Positions 20,061 to 28,887 of a stretch of 51,244 bases of DNA are shown here, in pieces. The notes below the pieces were generated by a model. That model ran no database searches. It had not been told where the DNA came from and saw nothing but the letters and a program-made list of their open reading frames with translations. The translations under genes were made by a program, and so were the position numbers. The stretch is from the NCBI RefSeq assembly GCF_018390575.1, contig NZ_JAHBCJ010000013.1:1-51244 (forward strand), in the 5' to 3' direction. The stretch's first letter is position 1; each line of letters starts with the position of its first letter. The stretch comes from Bhargavaea massiliensis (GTDB lineage: Bacteria > Bacillota > Bacilli > Bacillales_A > Planococcaceae).

Positions 20061-20100
20061 TAGAGGGAAATCCAAGAAAAAAAGTTAGGGGAACTGCCTG

Positions 20101-21495
20101 ATGACGAATACATATGCCGTAATCCTGGCAGCCGGCCAGGGAACACGCATGAAATCGAAGCTCTATAAAGTGCTCCACCCGGTATGCGGTAAGCCAATGG
20201 TCAGCCATGTTGTCGACAATGTCCGGGAAGTCGGCGCAGACCGCGTCGTCACAATCGTCGGATTCGGTGCGGAGAAGGTCGAGGAAGAAGTCGGCGATCG
20301 CAGCGAGTTTGTCCTGCAGGAAAAGCAGCTGGGAACCGGTCATGCCGTTCTTCAGGCGGAACAGAACCTGGGCGGCCTGGAAGGCACGACGATCGTCGTG
20401 TGCGGAGACACGCCGCTGATCACGCCGGAAACGATGAAGGCGCTGATTGACCACCACAACGAAACAAAAGCAAAAGCCACGATCCTCACCGCGTTCGCTG
20501 ACGACCCGACGGGCTACGGACGGGTCATCCGCGACGAAAACGGAAACTTCCTCCGCAGCGTCGAGCAAAAAGACGCCAGCCCGGAAGAACAGCAGGTGAG
20601 GGAGATCAACACCGGCACTTATTGCTTCGACAATAAAACCCTGTTCGAAACGCTCCGGAAAGTCGGAAACGACAACGCGCAGGGCGAATACTATCTGCCG
20701 GACGTCTTCGGCATCCTCCAGTCGGAAGGCGAAACGATCGCCGCCTACGCGACGGACGATTTTGAAGAAACGCTCGGCGTCAACGACCGAGTCGTGCTCG
20801 CGGAAGCGGAGCGCGTGATGCGCCGCAGGATCGCCGAGAAGCATATGCGGGGCGGCGTCACGATCCAAGACCCGGCCAACACGTACATCAGCGCGGACGC
20901 CGAAATCGGCCGTGACACCGTCCTCATGCCCGGCACGGTCATTGAAGGCCGCACGGTCATCGGGGAAGACTGCCTGATCGGACCGGACAGCCAGATCAGT
21001 GATAGCGTCATCGGCGACCGGACGGTGATCCGCCAGTCCGTCGTCATGTCGAGCAAGATCGGAGAGGACACGGCTGTCGGGCCGTTCGCCCATATCCGTC
21101 CGGAGTCCGATCTCGGCAACAGCGTGAAGATCGGCAACTTTGTCGAGGTGAAAAAGTCGAATCTCGGGGAAGGCAGCAAAGTCTCCCACCTCAGCTACAT
21201 CGGAGATACGGATATCGGCGAGCGCGTCAACATGGGCTGCGGCACGATCACCGTGAATTACGATGGGGTCAACAAGTTCCGCACAACGGTCGAAGACGAT
21301 GCGTTTGTCGGCTGCAATTCCAATCTGATCGCACCTGTGACAGTCGGAAAAGGCGCTTACGTCGCCGCCGGTTCCACAGTGACAAAAAATGTTCCTGAAA
21401 ATGCCCTTGCAATCGCGCGCTCCAGGCAGGAGAATAAGGAAGGTTATGTTGAAAAAATGAACAAAAAGCGATCGGAGGAGCAATCCAAAAAATGA
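20101..21495 (+). CDS. glmU: Bifunctional GlmU: GlcN-1-P acetyltransferase / UDP-GlcNAc pyrophosphorylase
   Basis: A 464-residue enzyme making UDP-GlcNAc for peptidoglycan and teichoic acids. The N-terminal pyrophosphorylase domain (to about residue 230) has the nucleotide motif [11 protein letters not shown]. The C-terminal acetyltransferase is a left-handed beta helix of hexapeptide repeats (about residues 255-440) with NYDGVNKF and the conserved [10 protein letters not shown]. The gene is named gcaD in B. subtilis. It ends in an ATGA overlap with prs, as in B. subtilis, linking wall precursor and PRPP synthesis. Confidence 0.96.
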   Translation: MTNTYAVILAAGQGTRMKSKLYKVLHPVCGKPMVSHVVDNVREVGADRVVTIVGFGAEKVEEEVGDRSEFVLQEKQLGTGHAVLQAEQNLGGLEGTTIVVCGDTPLITPETMKALIDHHNETKAKATILTAFADDPTGYGRVIRDENGNFLRSVEQKDASPEEQQVREINTGTYCFDNKTLFETLRKVGNDNAQGEYYLPDVFGILQSEGETIAAYATDDFEETLGVNDRVVLAEAERVMRRRIAEKHMRGGVTIQDPANTYISADAEIGRDTVLMPGTVIEGRTVIGEDCLIGPDSQISDSVIGDRTVIRQSVVMSSKIGEDTAVGPFAHIRPESDLGNSVKIGNFVEVKKSNLGEGSKVSHLSYIGDTDIGERVNMGCGTITVNYDGVNKFRTTVEDDAFVGCNSNLIAPVTVGKGAYVAAGSTVTKNVPENALAIARSRQENKEGYVEKMNKKRSEEQSKK

Positions 21496-22451
21496 CGAAC
21501 CATTATCCGGACCATAAACTGAAGATTTTCTCCCTGAACTCAAACGAGCCCCTGGCCAAAGAAGTCGCCGACGAAATCGGCGTTCCGCTCGGCGCATGCT
21601 CGGTCAACCGCTTCAGCGACGGCGAGGTACAGATCAACATAGAAGAGAGTATCCGAGGCTGCGACGTCTTCATCATCCAGTCGACCTCGGCTCCCGTCAA
21701 CGAGAATCTTATGGAACTGCTCATCATGGTCGACGCGGTCAAGCGGGCATCCGCACGTACGATCAACGTCGTCATGCCGTATTACGGCTATGCGCGACAA
21801 GACCGTAAAGCCCGTGCCCGTGAGCCGATCACCGCGAAACTTGTGGCGAACCTGCTGGAGACGGCCGGTGCCAACCGTGTCATCGCGCTTGACCTGCACG
21901 CGCCGCAAATTCAGGGCTTCTTCGATATTCTCATCGACCACCTGGTTGCGGTTCCGATCCTCTCCGACTACTTCATGGAGAAGAACATCCCGGGTGAAGA
22001 GCTCGTCATCGTATCGCCTGACCACGGCGGCGTGACGCGCGCCCGCAAGATGGCCGACCGTCTGAAGGCACCGATCGCGATTATCGACAAGCGCCGCCCG
22101 CGCCCGAACGTCGCGGAAGTGATGAACATCGTCGGGAACGTCGAAGGCAAGAAAGCGATCTTGATCGACGACATCATCGATACCGCAGGCACGATCACGA
22201 TTGCGGCAAATGCCCTCGTGGAAAACGGCGCGACCGAAGTGTATGCATGCTGCACGCACCCGGTTCTGTCCGGCCCTGCCATAGAGCGCATCAACAATTC
22301 GAAGATCAAGGAACTGGTCATCACGAACTCGATCAACCTTCCGGAAGAAAAACATTCTCCGAAGATCAAAGAGATGTCTGTCGCGCCGCTTCTCGCTGAC
22401 GCCATCGTCCGCGTATTCGAAAACAAATCCGTCAGCACACTGTTTAACTGA
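21492..22451 (+). CDS. prs: Ribose-phosphate pyrophosphokinase
   Basis: A 319-residue class I PRPP synthetase; it makes PRPP from ribose 5-phosphate and ATP for purines, pyrimidines, His, Trp and NAD. Motifs: [17 protein letters not shown] (ATP-binding loop) near residue 100, the SPDHGG segment near residue 175, and the PRPP loop [11 protein letters not shown] near residue 225. The product is also the effector of PurR encoded nearby. Its terminator appears to have been replaced or joined by the end of an IS relic beginning 10 nt after the stop. Confidence 0.97.
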   Translation: MTNHYPDHKLKIFSLNSNEPLAKEVADEIGVPLGACSVNRFSDGEVQINIEESIRGCDVFIIQSTSAPVNENLMELLIMVDAVKRASARTINVVMPYYGYARQDRKARAREPITAKLVANLLETAGANRVIALDLHAPQIQGFFDILIDHLVAVPILSDYFMEKNIPGEELVIVSPDHGGVTRARKMADRLKAPIAIIDKRRPRPNVAEVMNIVGNVEGKKAILIDDIIDTAGTITIAANALVENGATEVYACCTHPVLSGPAIERINNSKIKELVITNSINLPEEKHSPKIKEMSVAPLLADAIVRVFENKSVSTLFN

Positions 22452-22461
22452 TAAACAACGG

Positions 22462-22495
22462 AAAGGCCGCCATTGGGCGGCCTCAGACTGTAGAC
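22462..22495. repeat. Left terminal inverted repeat of the IS relic
   Basis: The 34 bases contain a self-pairing GGCCGCC-ATTG-GGCGGCC hairpin followed by CTCAGACTGTAGAC. Read inward, it matches the right end (23299-23332) at nearly all positions. Because it directly follows prs, its hairpin may act in prs mRNA 3'-end formation, though no T-run follows. Confidence 0.75.
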
Positions 22496-22498
22496 TAA

Positions 22499-22529
22499 AC
22501 GTACCCAGAAGAAATCTATCTGGGTACGT
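22499..22529. repeat. Perfect 10-bp hairpin inside the left end of the IS relic
   Basis: ACGTACCCAG / CTGGGTACGT with an 11-base loop, followed by TTTTG. It could act as a terminator for transcripts from prs or as part of the IS end. Confidence 0.55.
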
Positions 22530-22537
22530 TTTGTCAT

Positions 22538-23010
22538 TCATGCTGATATTTTGCGTGTATTGCTCCTGAATTTTCCTTGGAATGACCGACCGTTAGGTCG
22601 GTTCCGGTGACTCCAGGTCCAGCAGGCCAATCTCTTCAGATTCAAGGCAGCAAAAGTAAGCATCGCCTGCATGGACATTTTTGCCTTCCCGCAAGGGTTG
22701 TCCATCGCATGCCACACTTTTCCTTGGCATCTCCGAAACCACGCTCCACGGTCTCTTTCCGCCTTGCATAGATTTCTTTGTTTTCCGGGATGAGCCGAAT
22801 GGCTTCTGCCTGATCGAGGTAGTCCTGCCAGATATGCCGGGTGATGACTTTTACATGGTTCTGGCTTTGAGTGCACTGAGCAAGCAACGGACAACCTGCG
22901 CATTTGGCTCATTTGACTTGTATTCCCGGTAGCCTTGCTTATTGGTGGTCGAATACCGGAGTTCCTGTCCGTTTGGACAGATATAGGCATTCTTCTTGTG
23001 AGATCATTTC
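22538..23010 (-). pseudogene. IS1182-type transposase, C-terminal fragment with frameshifts
   Basis: Three reading frames on the - strand together spell the end of an IS1182 transposase: ICPNGQELRYSTTNKQGYREY, then IWQDYLDQAEAIRLIP and YARRKETVERGFGDAKEKCGMRWTT, then MSMQAMLTFAALNLKRLA. The DDE-domain glutamate would be in ETVERGFGDAKE. At least two frameshifts and loss of the N-terminal half make it non-functional. It lies antisense to the flanking genes. Confidence 0.75.
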
Positions 23011-23126
23011 TAGTTGGTCGCGATTGGCTCCATTCGATTTTGACAACATGTTCATCACCCGTTTTGTAGTCTGTTAACTCGATTATATAAACAGGTACCG
23101 TTTGCCTCAATAAGCCATATGGCGGA

Positions 23127-23243
23127 TTGAAGCGGAGGGCCCGAGACACCTGCGGGAAAAGCGTTAGCCGAAGACCCCGCAGAGCGAAGCTCGAGGAGGC
23201 TAAGGCAACGCCCGCGGTAAGCGAGGGCCCGCAGCGGAAATCC
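23127..23243. repeat. Bacillales-type dispersed palindromic repeat
   Basis: A GC-rich element of about 115 bp of a type recalled from many Bacillales genomes. It shows AAGCGGAGG at one end and CAGCGGAAATC at the other, an internal stem CTGCGGG (23150-23156) / CCCGCAG (23176-23182), GAGGAGGC, and CCCGCGG. GAGGGCCC occurs near both ends. It looks like a small non-autonomous repeat that settled inside the dead IS. No second copy is seen in the window. Confidence 0.6.
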
Positions 23244-23298
23244 GGAGGATTTTATGGAAAAGAAAAAACTGCAGACAAAGGAGTAATATACTCACTTT

Positions 23299-23332
23299 GT
23301 CTACAGTCTGAGGCCACCTTTGGGCGGCCTTT
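23299..23332. repeat. Right terminal inverted repeat of the IS relic
   Basis: GTCTACAGTCTGAG followed by GGCCACC-TTTG-GGCGGCC and T's; the inverted counterpart of 22462-22495. Just inside it CTGCAGACAAAG (23267) pairs with CTTTGTCTACAG (23296), giving a further hairpin. Confidence 0.75.
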
Positions 23333-23466
23333 TTTGATTTGGAGCAATACCGGAAGCCAGCGTACATTTGGCAGAATATCATTCACTTTAGCCCAGATAT
23401 CACCCATCAACAGCAGGGTATCAACCACTTTCAGATAGATTTCGAGCATCTCCCTATGATTGGGAT
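23333..23466. other. Stretch between the IS relic and the ctc promoter
   Basis: No known gene. On the - strand a frame starting at 23449 (MLEIYLKVVDTLLLMGDIWA) runs into the IS end at 23332, giving about 40 residues before the junction. It may be a gene fragment cut by the insertion, but it was not recognised and lacks a clear ribosome site. Confidence 0.3.
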
Positions 23467-23491
23467 GTTTGAAAATTTTAAAACTGGGTAA
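23467..23491 (+). promoter_or_regulatory. sigma-B-type promoter of ctc
   Basis: GTTTGA, 13-bp spacer, GGGTAA; the sigma-B consensus is GTTTAA-N12-14-GGGTAT. B. subtilis ctc is the prototype sigma-B gene, so position and sequence agree. Confidence 0.7.
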
Positions 23492-23533
23492 ACACTACTT
23501 ATGACGAAATAATAATATGGATGGTGACTGCAG

Positions 23534-24181
23534 ATGGCGACGACAATCAAGGCAGAAAAACGTGAAAAATCCGGACGTTCCAGGCTGACAGAACTCCGGA
23601 ACAGCGGGTATGTGCCGGCAGTGGTTTACGGGTATAAACTGGAAAGCGTACCGGTCGCGGTCCGCGAGAACGAATTGTTCATGACACTGCGCGACGAGGG
23701 CCGCAACGCCGTGTTCCAGCTGGAGGTTGAAGGCAAAAAAGTCAATGCGGTACTCCATGATTATCAGATGGACGTGATGAAAGGCGAGTTCAAGCACGCT
23801 GACTTCCTCGCCATCGACATGAATACGGAAATGGAGGCGGAAGTGAACATCACCCTGACAGGGGATGATGTGGCGCCGGGCGTCAAAGAAGGCGGTGTCC
23901 TCAACCAGCCGTTCTGGACGGTCAACATTTCGGCCAAGCCTTCCGACATGCCGGAATCTCTTGAAGTCGACGTTTCCGAACTGGCGGTCGGAGATTCCCT
24001 CACGGTCGGCGACGTCAAGTCGAAATGGGGCGTGGATGTCGTCGACGAGGATGATAAAGTGCTCGTCACAATCACTGCGCCCCGCACTGAGCAGGCAGAT
24101 GCCGATGCAGACGACACGGAAGCCGCACCAAGTGCGGAAGCCGGCGGCGGCCCGGATGAAGCCCCTCAGGAAACCGAATAA
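23534..24181 (+). CDS. ctc: Ribosomal protein bL25, general stress form Ctc
   Basis: A 215-residue protein of the two-domain CTC branch of bL25 (rplY). The N-terminal L25 domain (about 1-92) binds 5S rRNA; the C-terminal TL5-like domain spans about 95-185. A tail of about 30 residues rich in Asp, Glu and Ala follows. It is a general stress protein associated with the 50S subunit. The ATG at 23534 follows GGATGGTGA. The sigma-B-type promoter is 40-65 nt upstream. B. subtilis has the same order prs-ctc-pth, without the IS relic. Confidence 0.94.
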   Translation: MATTIKAEKREKSGRSRLTELRNSGYVPAVVYGYKLESVPVAVRENELFMTLRDEGRNAVFQLEVEGKKVNAVLHDYQMDVMKGEFKHADFLAIDMNTEMEAEVNITLTGDDVAPGVKEGGVLNQPFWTVNISAKPSDMPESLEVDVSELAVGDSLTVGDVKSKWGVDVVDEDDKVLVTITAPRTEQADADADDTEAAPSAEAGGGPDEAPQETE

Positions 24182-24188
24182 CCGCTTT

Positions 24189-24222
24189 AAAAGGATTGCC
24201 CGTCCGCGGGCAATCCTTTTTG
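24189..24222 (+). terminator. Terminator after ctc
   Basis: AAAAGGATTGCCCG / CGGGCAATCCTTTT 14-bp perfect stem with a four-base loop and a T-run. Confidence 0.92.
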
Positions 24223-24283
24223 CCTGCCTGCCTTTCTGAATCATGGTAAAATGGGAAGCATCATTGCCAAGAGGAAGATGTCC

Positions 24284-24847
24284 ATGAAACTTATCGTCGG
24301 GCTCGGCAATCCGGGCAGGCAGTACGAACAGACCCGCCACAATATCGGTTTCCACGCCATCGATGTGCTGGCTGACCGATGGAACGCCCCGCTCAACCAG
24401 ACCAAATTCAACGGCATGTATGCGACGGTGCATCGCCCGGAAGGCAAGGCGCTGCTCGTCAAGCCGCTTACGTACATGAACCTCTCGGGGGAATGTGTCC
24501 GCCCGATGATGGACTATTTCGATGTGCCGGAAGAGGACCTGATCGTCATCTATGATGACCTTGATCTTCCGCCGGGCAGGCTCCGGCTCCGCCAGAAGGG
24601 CAGCCCGGGCGGACACAACGGAATGAAGTCGATCGTCCAGCACATCGGAACGCGCGACTTCGACCGGATCCGGATCGGAATCGGCCGGCCGGATGTCCCG
24701 ATGGCCATCACGGATTGGGTGCTCGGAAGGTTCTCTGAGGAAGAAGCGCCGGTCATGAGGGAAGCCGCGGAACGCGCGGCGGATGCCTGCGAGGCTGCCC
24801 TCGGACGCCCGTTCATCGACGTCATGAATGAATTCAACGCCAAGTGA
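24284..24847 (+). CDS. pth: Peptidyl-tRNA hydrolase
   Basis: A 187-residue enzyme that releases tRNA from peptidyl-tRNA dropped off ribosomes. It starts [20 protein letters not shown], where the His after TR is the catalytic base; YDDLDLPPG near residue 92 and [12 protein letters not shown] near residue 107 are family motifs. The ATG at 24284 was chosen because GAGGAAG lies 6-7 nt before it and the length fits B. subtilis Pth (188); ATGs at 24251 and 24278 are in frame. Confidence 0.96.
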   Translation: MKLIVGLGNPGRQYEQTRHNIGFHAIDVLADRWNAPLNQTKFNGMYATVHRPEGKALLVKPLTYMNLSGECVRPMMDYFDVPEEDLIVIYDDLDLPPGRLRLRQKGSPGGHNGMKSIVQHIGTRDFDRIRIGIGRPDVPMAITDWVLGRFSEEEAPVMREAAERAADACEAALGRPFIDVMNEFNAK

Positions 24848-24848
24848 G

Positions 24849-24878
24849 GCATAGCCTCCCCCGCCCCTGTCTATACTG
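24849..24878 (+). promoter_or_regulatory. Candidate forespore (sigma-F/sigma-G) promoter of fin
   Basis: GCATA (24849-24853), 17-bp spacer, CTATACTG. The -35 fits both forespore sigma factors; the -10 fits only partly. It lies right after pth and about 25 nt before fin. B. subtilis fin is forespore-expressed. Confidence 0.45.
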
Positions 24879-24902
24879 ATGGGAAAGGAAGGGGGCGCAT
24901 GC

Positions 24903-25130
24903 ATGGCGATCCGGTACCGTTGCCGCCACTGTGAAACGGAAATCGGCCGGCTTCCGTTCGGCTCGGCCGACGAAGCGAGGACGCTGCTCCGGCTCGGTGA
25001 AGAGGAAGCGGAAGAATTCATCCTGGAAGGGGAAGACGGGGACGCGACCGTCCAGTGCATCTGCAAAGATTGTGAGCAGTCGCTTGACCGGTTTCCCGAT
25101 TATTATTCCCTGCAGAAATGGCTGCAATGA
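24903..25130 (+). CDS. fin: Anti-sigma-F factor Fin
   Basis: A 75-residue zinc-ribbon protein with two CxxC pairs (CRHCETEIG near residue 7 and CICKDCEQS near residue 50). Fin (YabK) is made in the forespore and inhibits sigma-F, helping the switch to sigma-G. B. subtilis Fin has 76 residues. The ATG at 24903 follows GGAAGGGGG; an upstream in-frame ATG at 24879 lies in the probable promoter. Confidence 0.92.
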   Translation: MAIRYRCRHCETEIGRLPFGSADEARTLLRLGEEEAEEFILEGEDGDATVQCICKDCEQSLDRFPDYYSLQKWLQ

Positions 25131-25138
25131 TGCCCTTG

Positions 25139-25172
25139 CTTTGGCACCCGATGAAGGTGTCCAAGGCTTTTT
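25139..25172 (+). terminator. Probable terminator after fin
   Basis: TTGGCACC pairs with GGTGTCCAA (one-base bulge) around a seven-base loop; GGC then TTTTT follow. Confidence 0.55.
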
Positions 25173-25274
25173 CTGCATTCGGGGCCAGTGCCGTGCATCC
25201 CGGAATCGGACTATATTCCCGAGTAAGGGGAATCTCATAGATACAGAATGTTTCTTTTTGAAAGGATGGAACCC

Positions 25275-28200
25275 ATGGAAGAGTTACTCGATGTACTGGC
25301 CGGAGGAGGGGAGATTGCGGACCTCCTCGGCGATCTGAAGGAAGGCCGCGACCGGCAGCTGGTCACGGGCCTTGCGGGCGGCGCACGTGCCGCCCTGTTT
25401 GCGCTGGCGGCAAAGGAAACAGGACGGCCTGTTCTCGTCGTCGAACCGAATATGCTGCAGGCGCAGCGCACGTATGAGGACCTGGTGAGGCTCTCGGGAG
25501 AGGAGTCGGTCCGCTTGTATCCGGCGGATGAACTGACAGCGGCTGAGCTGTCAGTCGCAAGCCCGGAACTCCGGGCACAGCGCATCGAGGCGCTGGACCA
25601 TCTCATGCGGGACGGTTCCGGCATATTCGTCACGCCGATTGCAGGACTCCGCAAGCTGCTCCCTACACCGGACGACTGGAAAAACGCCGCTCTTACCGCA
25701 GAATTGGGCGATGAGATCGTTCCTGCGGACTGGGCGGCAAGCCTTGTCGCCATGGGATTCTCCCGCCAGCCGATGGTCACCTCCCCGGGGGAGTTTGCAC
25801 TCAGGGGCGGGATCCTCGATATCTATCCGCTTGACCGCGAGGAACCTGTCCGGATCGAGCTGTTTGATACGGAAATCGATTCGATCCGAACTTTCTCGGC
25901 AGAAGACCAGCGCTCAACGGGACGGCTGGAAACGGTCCGGATTCTTCCTGCCCATGAGTTCAGCTGGTCCACGGAGCGGCTTGCCGTCACGGCCCAACGC
26001 CTTGAAGAGTCACTTGCCGCAAGTCTTAAGAAAGTGAGTGACGAGGCAGCACGCGAGGCGCTTCTCGAGAACATCGGGGCGGACATCTCTCTCATGAAGG
26101 ACGGAGAGATCCCGGAGGGTGTCATGAAGTATGCATCGCTTGCCGGAGAAACGGCCTTCCTCGGCGATTATTTCCCGGAAGAGGGCATCCTGTTTTATAA
26201 CGAGGCCGGCCGGATCATCGAAGTGGCCGAGTCGCTGGAGCGGCAGGAGGGCGAATGGCATACCGAAATGATTGCTTCCGGGAAGCTGGTCCATGACGCG
26301 CGGCTCAGCCACACATTCAAGGAGATCGACGCGATGGCCGGGCAAAAGAAAGTGTATCTGTCGCTGTTCTCGCGTTCACTGCCGGGACTTGTCCTTAAGG
26401 ACACCATTCAGGTTTCTTGCAAGCCGATGCAGCAATTCCACGGCCAGATGAACCTTCTGAAGTCGGAAGCGGAACGCTGGCAGGCCGGCGGTTTTACGGT
26501 GTTGCTTCTTGCCGGAGACCGGGAGCGCATGGAGAAAGTCCGCTCCATCCTCGAAGACTACGGCATGGAAGCGGATATTCCGAAGGAGGGTACGGTCCCG
26601 GGGCCCGGCATACATGTGATCGAAGGGGACCTGTCGGACGGATTTGAGCTGCCGCTCCGGCAGATTGCCGTCGTGACGGACAGCGAACTGTTCAAGCAGC
26701 GTTCCCGCAGAAAAGCGCGCGCCCAGAAGCTGTCGAACGCCGAGCGGATCAAAAGCTATTCGGAAATCAAGCCGGGTGACTATGTCGTCCACATCCAGCA
26801 CGGCATCGGGAAGTACATCGGCATCGAGACGCTTGACGTGGGCGGTACGCACAAGGACTATCTCCATATCAACTATCGCGGCGACGACAAGCTGTACGTG
26901 CCGATCGACCAGATCGACCAGATCCAGAAATATGTCGGGTCCGAGGACAAAGAGCCGAAAATCCACAAGCTCGGCGGCACCGAATGGAAAAAGACGAAAA
27001 GCAAAGTATCAAAGGCCGTCAAGGACATTGCCGACGACCTCATCAAGCTTTATGCCAAGCGCGAGGCGGAAAAAGGTTTTGCTTTCTCGCCTGATGATGA
27101 CCTGATGCATTCGTTCGAGGCGTCATTCCCGTATGACGAAACAGATGATCAGCTCCGCTCGGTTGAGGAAATCAAGCGGGACATGGAGCGCGAGCGCCCG
27201 ATGGACCGGCTTTTGTGCGGCGATGTCGGATACGGCAAGACCGAGGTCGCGATCCGGGCCGCTTTCAAAGCGGTCGGTGACGGCAAGCAAGTCGCCTTCC
27301 TTGTCCCGACGACCATCCTCGCCCAGCAGCACTTCGAAACGATGAAGGAACGGTTTGCCGGATTCCCGGTCGAAGTCCGCATGCTGAGCCGGTTCGGCAC
27401 GAGAAGAGAACATCAGGAAACCGTCAAAGGCCTGAAGGACGGCACGGTTGATGTTGTCGTCGGAACGCACCGCCTCCTTTCGAAGGATGTGGAGTACCGC
27501 GACCTCGGACTCCTCATCGTCGATGAGGAGCAGCGCTTCGGCGTCACGCACAAAGAGCGCATCAAGCAGATGAAGGCGAATGTCGACGTCCTGACACTGA
27601 CGGCGACACCGATTCCGCGCACGCTCCATATGTCAATGATCGGCGTCCGCGATCTGTCCGTTCTTGAAACGCCTCCTGCAAACCGGTTCCCGGTCCAGAC
27701 CTATGTCATGGAGTACAGCGGCCCGCTCGTACGGGAGGCGATCGAGCGCGAGATGGCACGCGGCGGCCAGGTGTTTTATCTGTATAACAGGGTCGAGGAC
27801 ATGGCGCGCAAAGCCGAGGAGATCCAGATGCTCGTGCCGGAGGCCCGGATTGCGACCGCGCACGGCCGCATGTCCGAGACGGAGCTTGAAGCGGTCATCC
27901 TCGCTTTCCTGGAAGGGGAGTACGACGTCCTTGTGACGACGACGATCATCGAAACGGGCGTCGACATCCCGAACGTCAATACGCTCATCGTCCACGACGC
28001 CGACCGGATGGGACTCGCCCAGCTGTATCAGCTGAGGGGAAGGGTCGGCCGGTCGAACCGCGTCGCGTATGCGTATTTCCTTTATCAGCGGAACAAGGTT
28101 CTTTCCGATGTCGCGGAAAACCGCCTGCAGGCGATCAAGGAATTCACCGAACTCGGATCCGGCTTCAAGATCGCGATGCGCGACCTGTCGATCCGCGGGG

Positions 28201-28793
28201 CGGGGAATCTGCTCGGCGCCCAGCAGCACGGGTTCATCGATTCGGTCGGATTCGATATGTATTCGAAGATGCTCGAAGAGGCCATCGAGGAAAAGCGCGG
28301 CAACGGCAAGGAAGAAGACGTGCCGGATGTCGAGGTGACGCTCCACATCGATGCATACTTCCCGGACAGCTTCATCCCCGACGGCTTCCAGAAAATCCAG
28401 ATGTACAAGCGCGTCAAGGCGGTCGGGACCGAAGAGGATTATTCGGAACTGGTCGACGAGATGGCCGACCGTTTCGGAGACCTGCCCCTGGAAGCCGAGC
28501 AGCTCCTGAAAATTGCCCTGATGAAGGTATGGGCGCGGGAAGCCGGCGTCGAGTCGATCAAGCAGCAGGGCGACCGGGTGATCATTTCGTTCACGGAAGC
28601 AGGGACACAACGGGCGGACGGCGCGAAAATCATGGAGGACACGCTGCAGTTCGGACGCGCGGTCGGCTTCCACATAGAAGACGGTCGGCTTCTGCTCACC
28701 GTCGACGGGTCGAAAACCGGCAAAAAGACGCTGTTTGACGTGCTTGAAGGCGTCATGAAAATATTGCCGGATGCGAAAAAACAGGAAGCCTGA
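25275..28793 (+). CDS. mfd: Transcription-repair coupling factor Mfd
   Basis: A 1172-residue ATP-dependent translocase that removes RNA polymerase stalled at DNA lesions and recruits UvrA. Order of domains: UvrB-like N-terminal part (to about residue 340), RNA polymerase-interacting domain (near 490-565, IKPGDYVVHIQHGIGKYIG), helicase domains with Walker A GDVGYGKTE (near 640) and Walker B VDEEQRFG, QLRGRVGRS, then the TRCF C-terminal domain. Of three in-frame ATGs (25248, 25266, 25275), the last has AAAGGA 9 nt upstream and aligns best with the B. subtilis N-terminus. Confidence 0.96.
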   Translation: MEELLDVLAGGGEIADLLGDLKEGRDRQLVTGLAGGARAALFALAAKETGRPVLVVEPNMLQAQRTYEDLVRLSGEESVRLYPADELTAAELSVASPELRAQRIEALDHLMRDGSGIFVTPIAGLRKLLPTPDDWKNAALTAELGDEIVPADWAASLVAMGFSRQPMVTSPGEFALRGGILDIYPLDREEPVRIELFDTEIDSIRTFSAEDQRSTGRLETVRILPAHEFSWSTERLAVTAQRLEESLAASLKKVSDEAAREALLENIGADISLMKDGEIPEGVMKYASLAGETAFLGDYFPEEGILFYNEAGRIIEVAESLERQEGEWHTEMIASGKLVHDARLSHTFKEIDAMAGQKKVYLSLFSRSLPGLVLKDTIQVSCKPMQQFHGQMNLLKSEAERWQAGGFTVLLLAGDRERMEKVRSILEDYGMEADIPKEGTVPGPGIHVIEGDLSDGFELPLRQIAVVTDSELFKQRSRRKARAQKLSNAERIKSYSEIKPGDYVVHIQHGIGKYIGIETLDVGGTHKDYLHINYRGDDKLYVPIDQIDQIQKYVGSEDKEPKIHKLGGTEWKKTKSKVSKAVKDIADDLIKLYAKREAEKGFAFSPDDDLMHSFEASFPYDETDDQLRSVEEIKRDMERERPMDRLLCGDVGYGKTEVAIRAAFKAVGDGKQVAFLVPTTILAQQHFETMKERFAGFPVEVRMLSRFGTRREHQETVKGLKDGTVDVVVGTHRLLSKDVEYRDLGLLIVDEEQRFGVTHKERIKQMKANVDVLTLTATPIPRTLHMSMIGVRDLSVLETPPANRFPVQTYVMEYSGPLVREAIEREMARGGQVFYLYNRVEDMARKAEEIQMLVPEARIATAHGRMSETELEAVILAFLEGEYDVLVTTTIIETGVDIPNVNTLIVHDADRMGLAQLYQLRGRVGRSNRVAYAYFLYQRNKVLSDVAENRLQAIKEFTELGSGFKIAMRDLSIRGAGNLLGAQQHGFIDSVGFDMYSKMLEEAIEEKRGNGKEEDVPDVEVTLHIDAYFPDSFIPDGFQKIQMYKRVKAVGTEEDYSELVDEMADRFGDLPLEAEQLLKIALMKVWAREAGVESIKQQGDRVIISFTEAGTQRADGAKIMEDTLQFGRAVGFHIEDGRLLLTVDGSKTGKKTLFDVLEGVMKILPDAKKQEA

Positions 28794-28813
28794 CCTGCCA
28801 AGAGGGCCAGATT

Positions 28814-28843
28814 GCATAAATTGGCTAATCGTGATGCATACTA
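28814..28843 (+). promoter_or_regulatory. sigma-G promoter of spoVT
   Basis: GCATA, 18-bp spacer, CATACTA: an excellent match to sigma-G (GnATR, 17-18, CATnnTA). It lies about 45 nt before spoVT, which is transcribed by sigma-G in B. subtilis. Confidence 0.8.
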
Positions 28844-28887
28844 AGCGCGCGCAGAACTATCCGAACGTCGAAAGCGAGGCATCACGA

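Larger units (their letters stand above)
22462..23332 (-). mobile_element. Decayed IS1182-family insertion sequence
   Basis: An 871-bp remnant bounded by 34-bp imperfect inverted repeats sharing CTCAGACTGTAGAC, each with a hairpin. Inside is the C-terminal part of a transposase on the - strand, broken by frameshifts. The N-terminal part is missing and a palindromic Bacillales repeat lies in its place. Intact elements of the family are about twice as long. No clear target-site duplication is seen. Confidence 0.75.

Noticed and set aside
19873-21597. A 574-codon open frame antisense to glmU, and similar long antisense frames at 23495-25066, 27633-28817 and 11293-12084
   Set aside because: They lie opposite well-identified genes, have no ribosome site or recognisable domain, and arise from GC-rich codon use.
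22681-22932. Open frame on the + strand within the IS relic
   Set aside because: It is antisense to the recognisable transposase fragment and has no similarity of its own.
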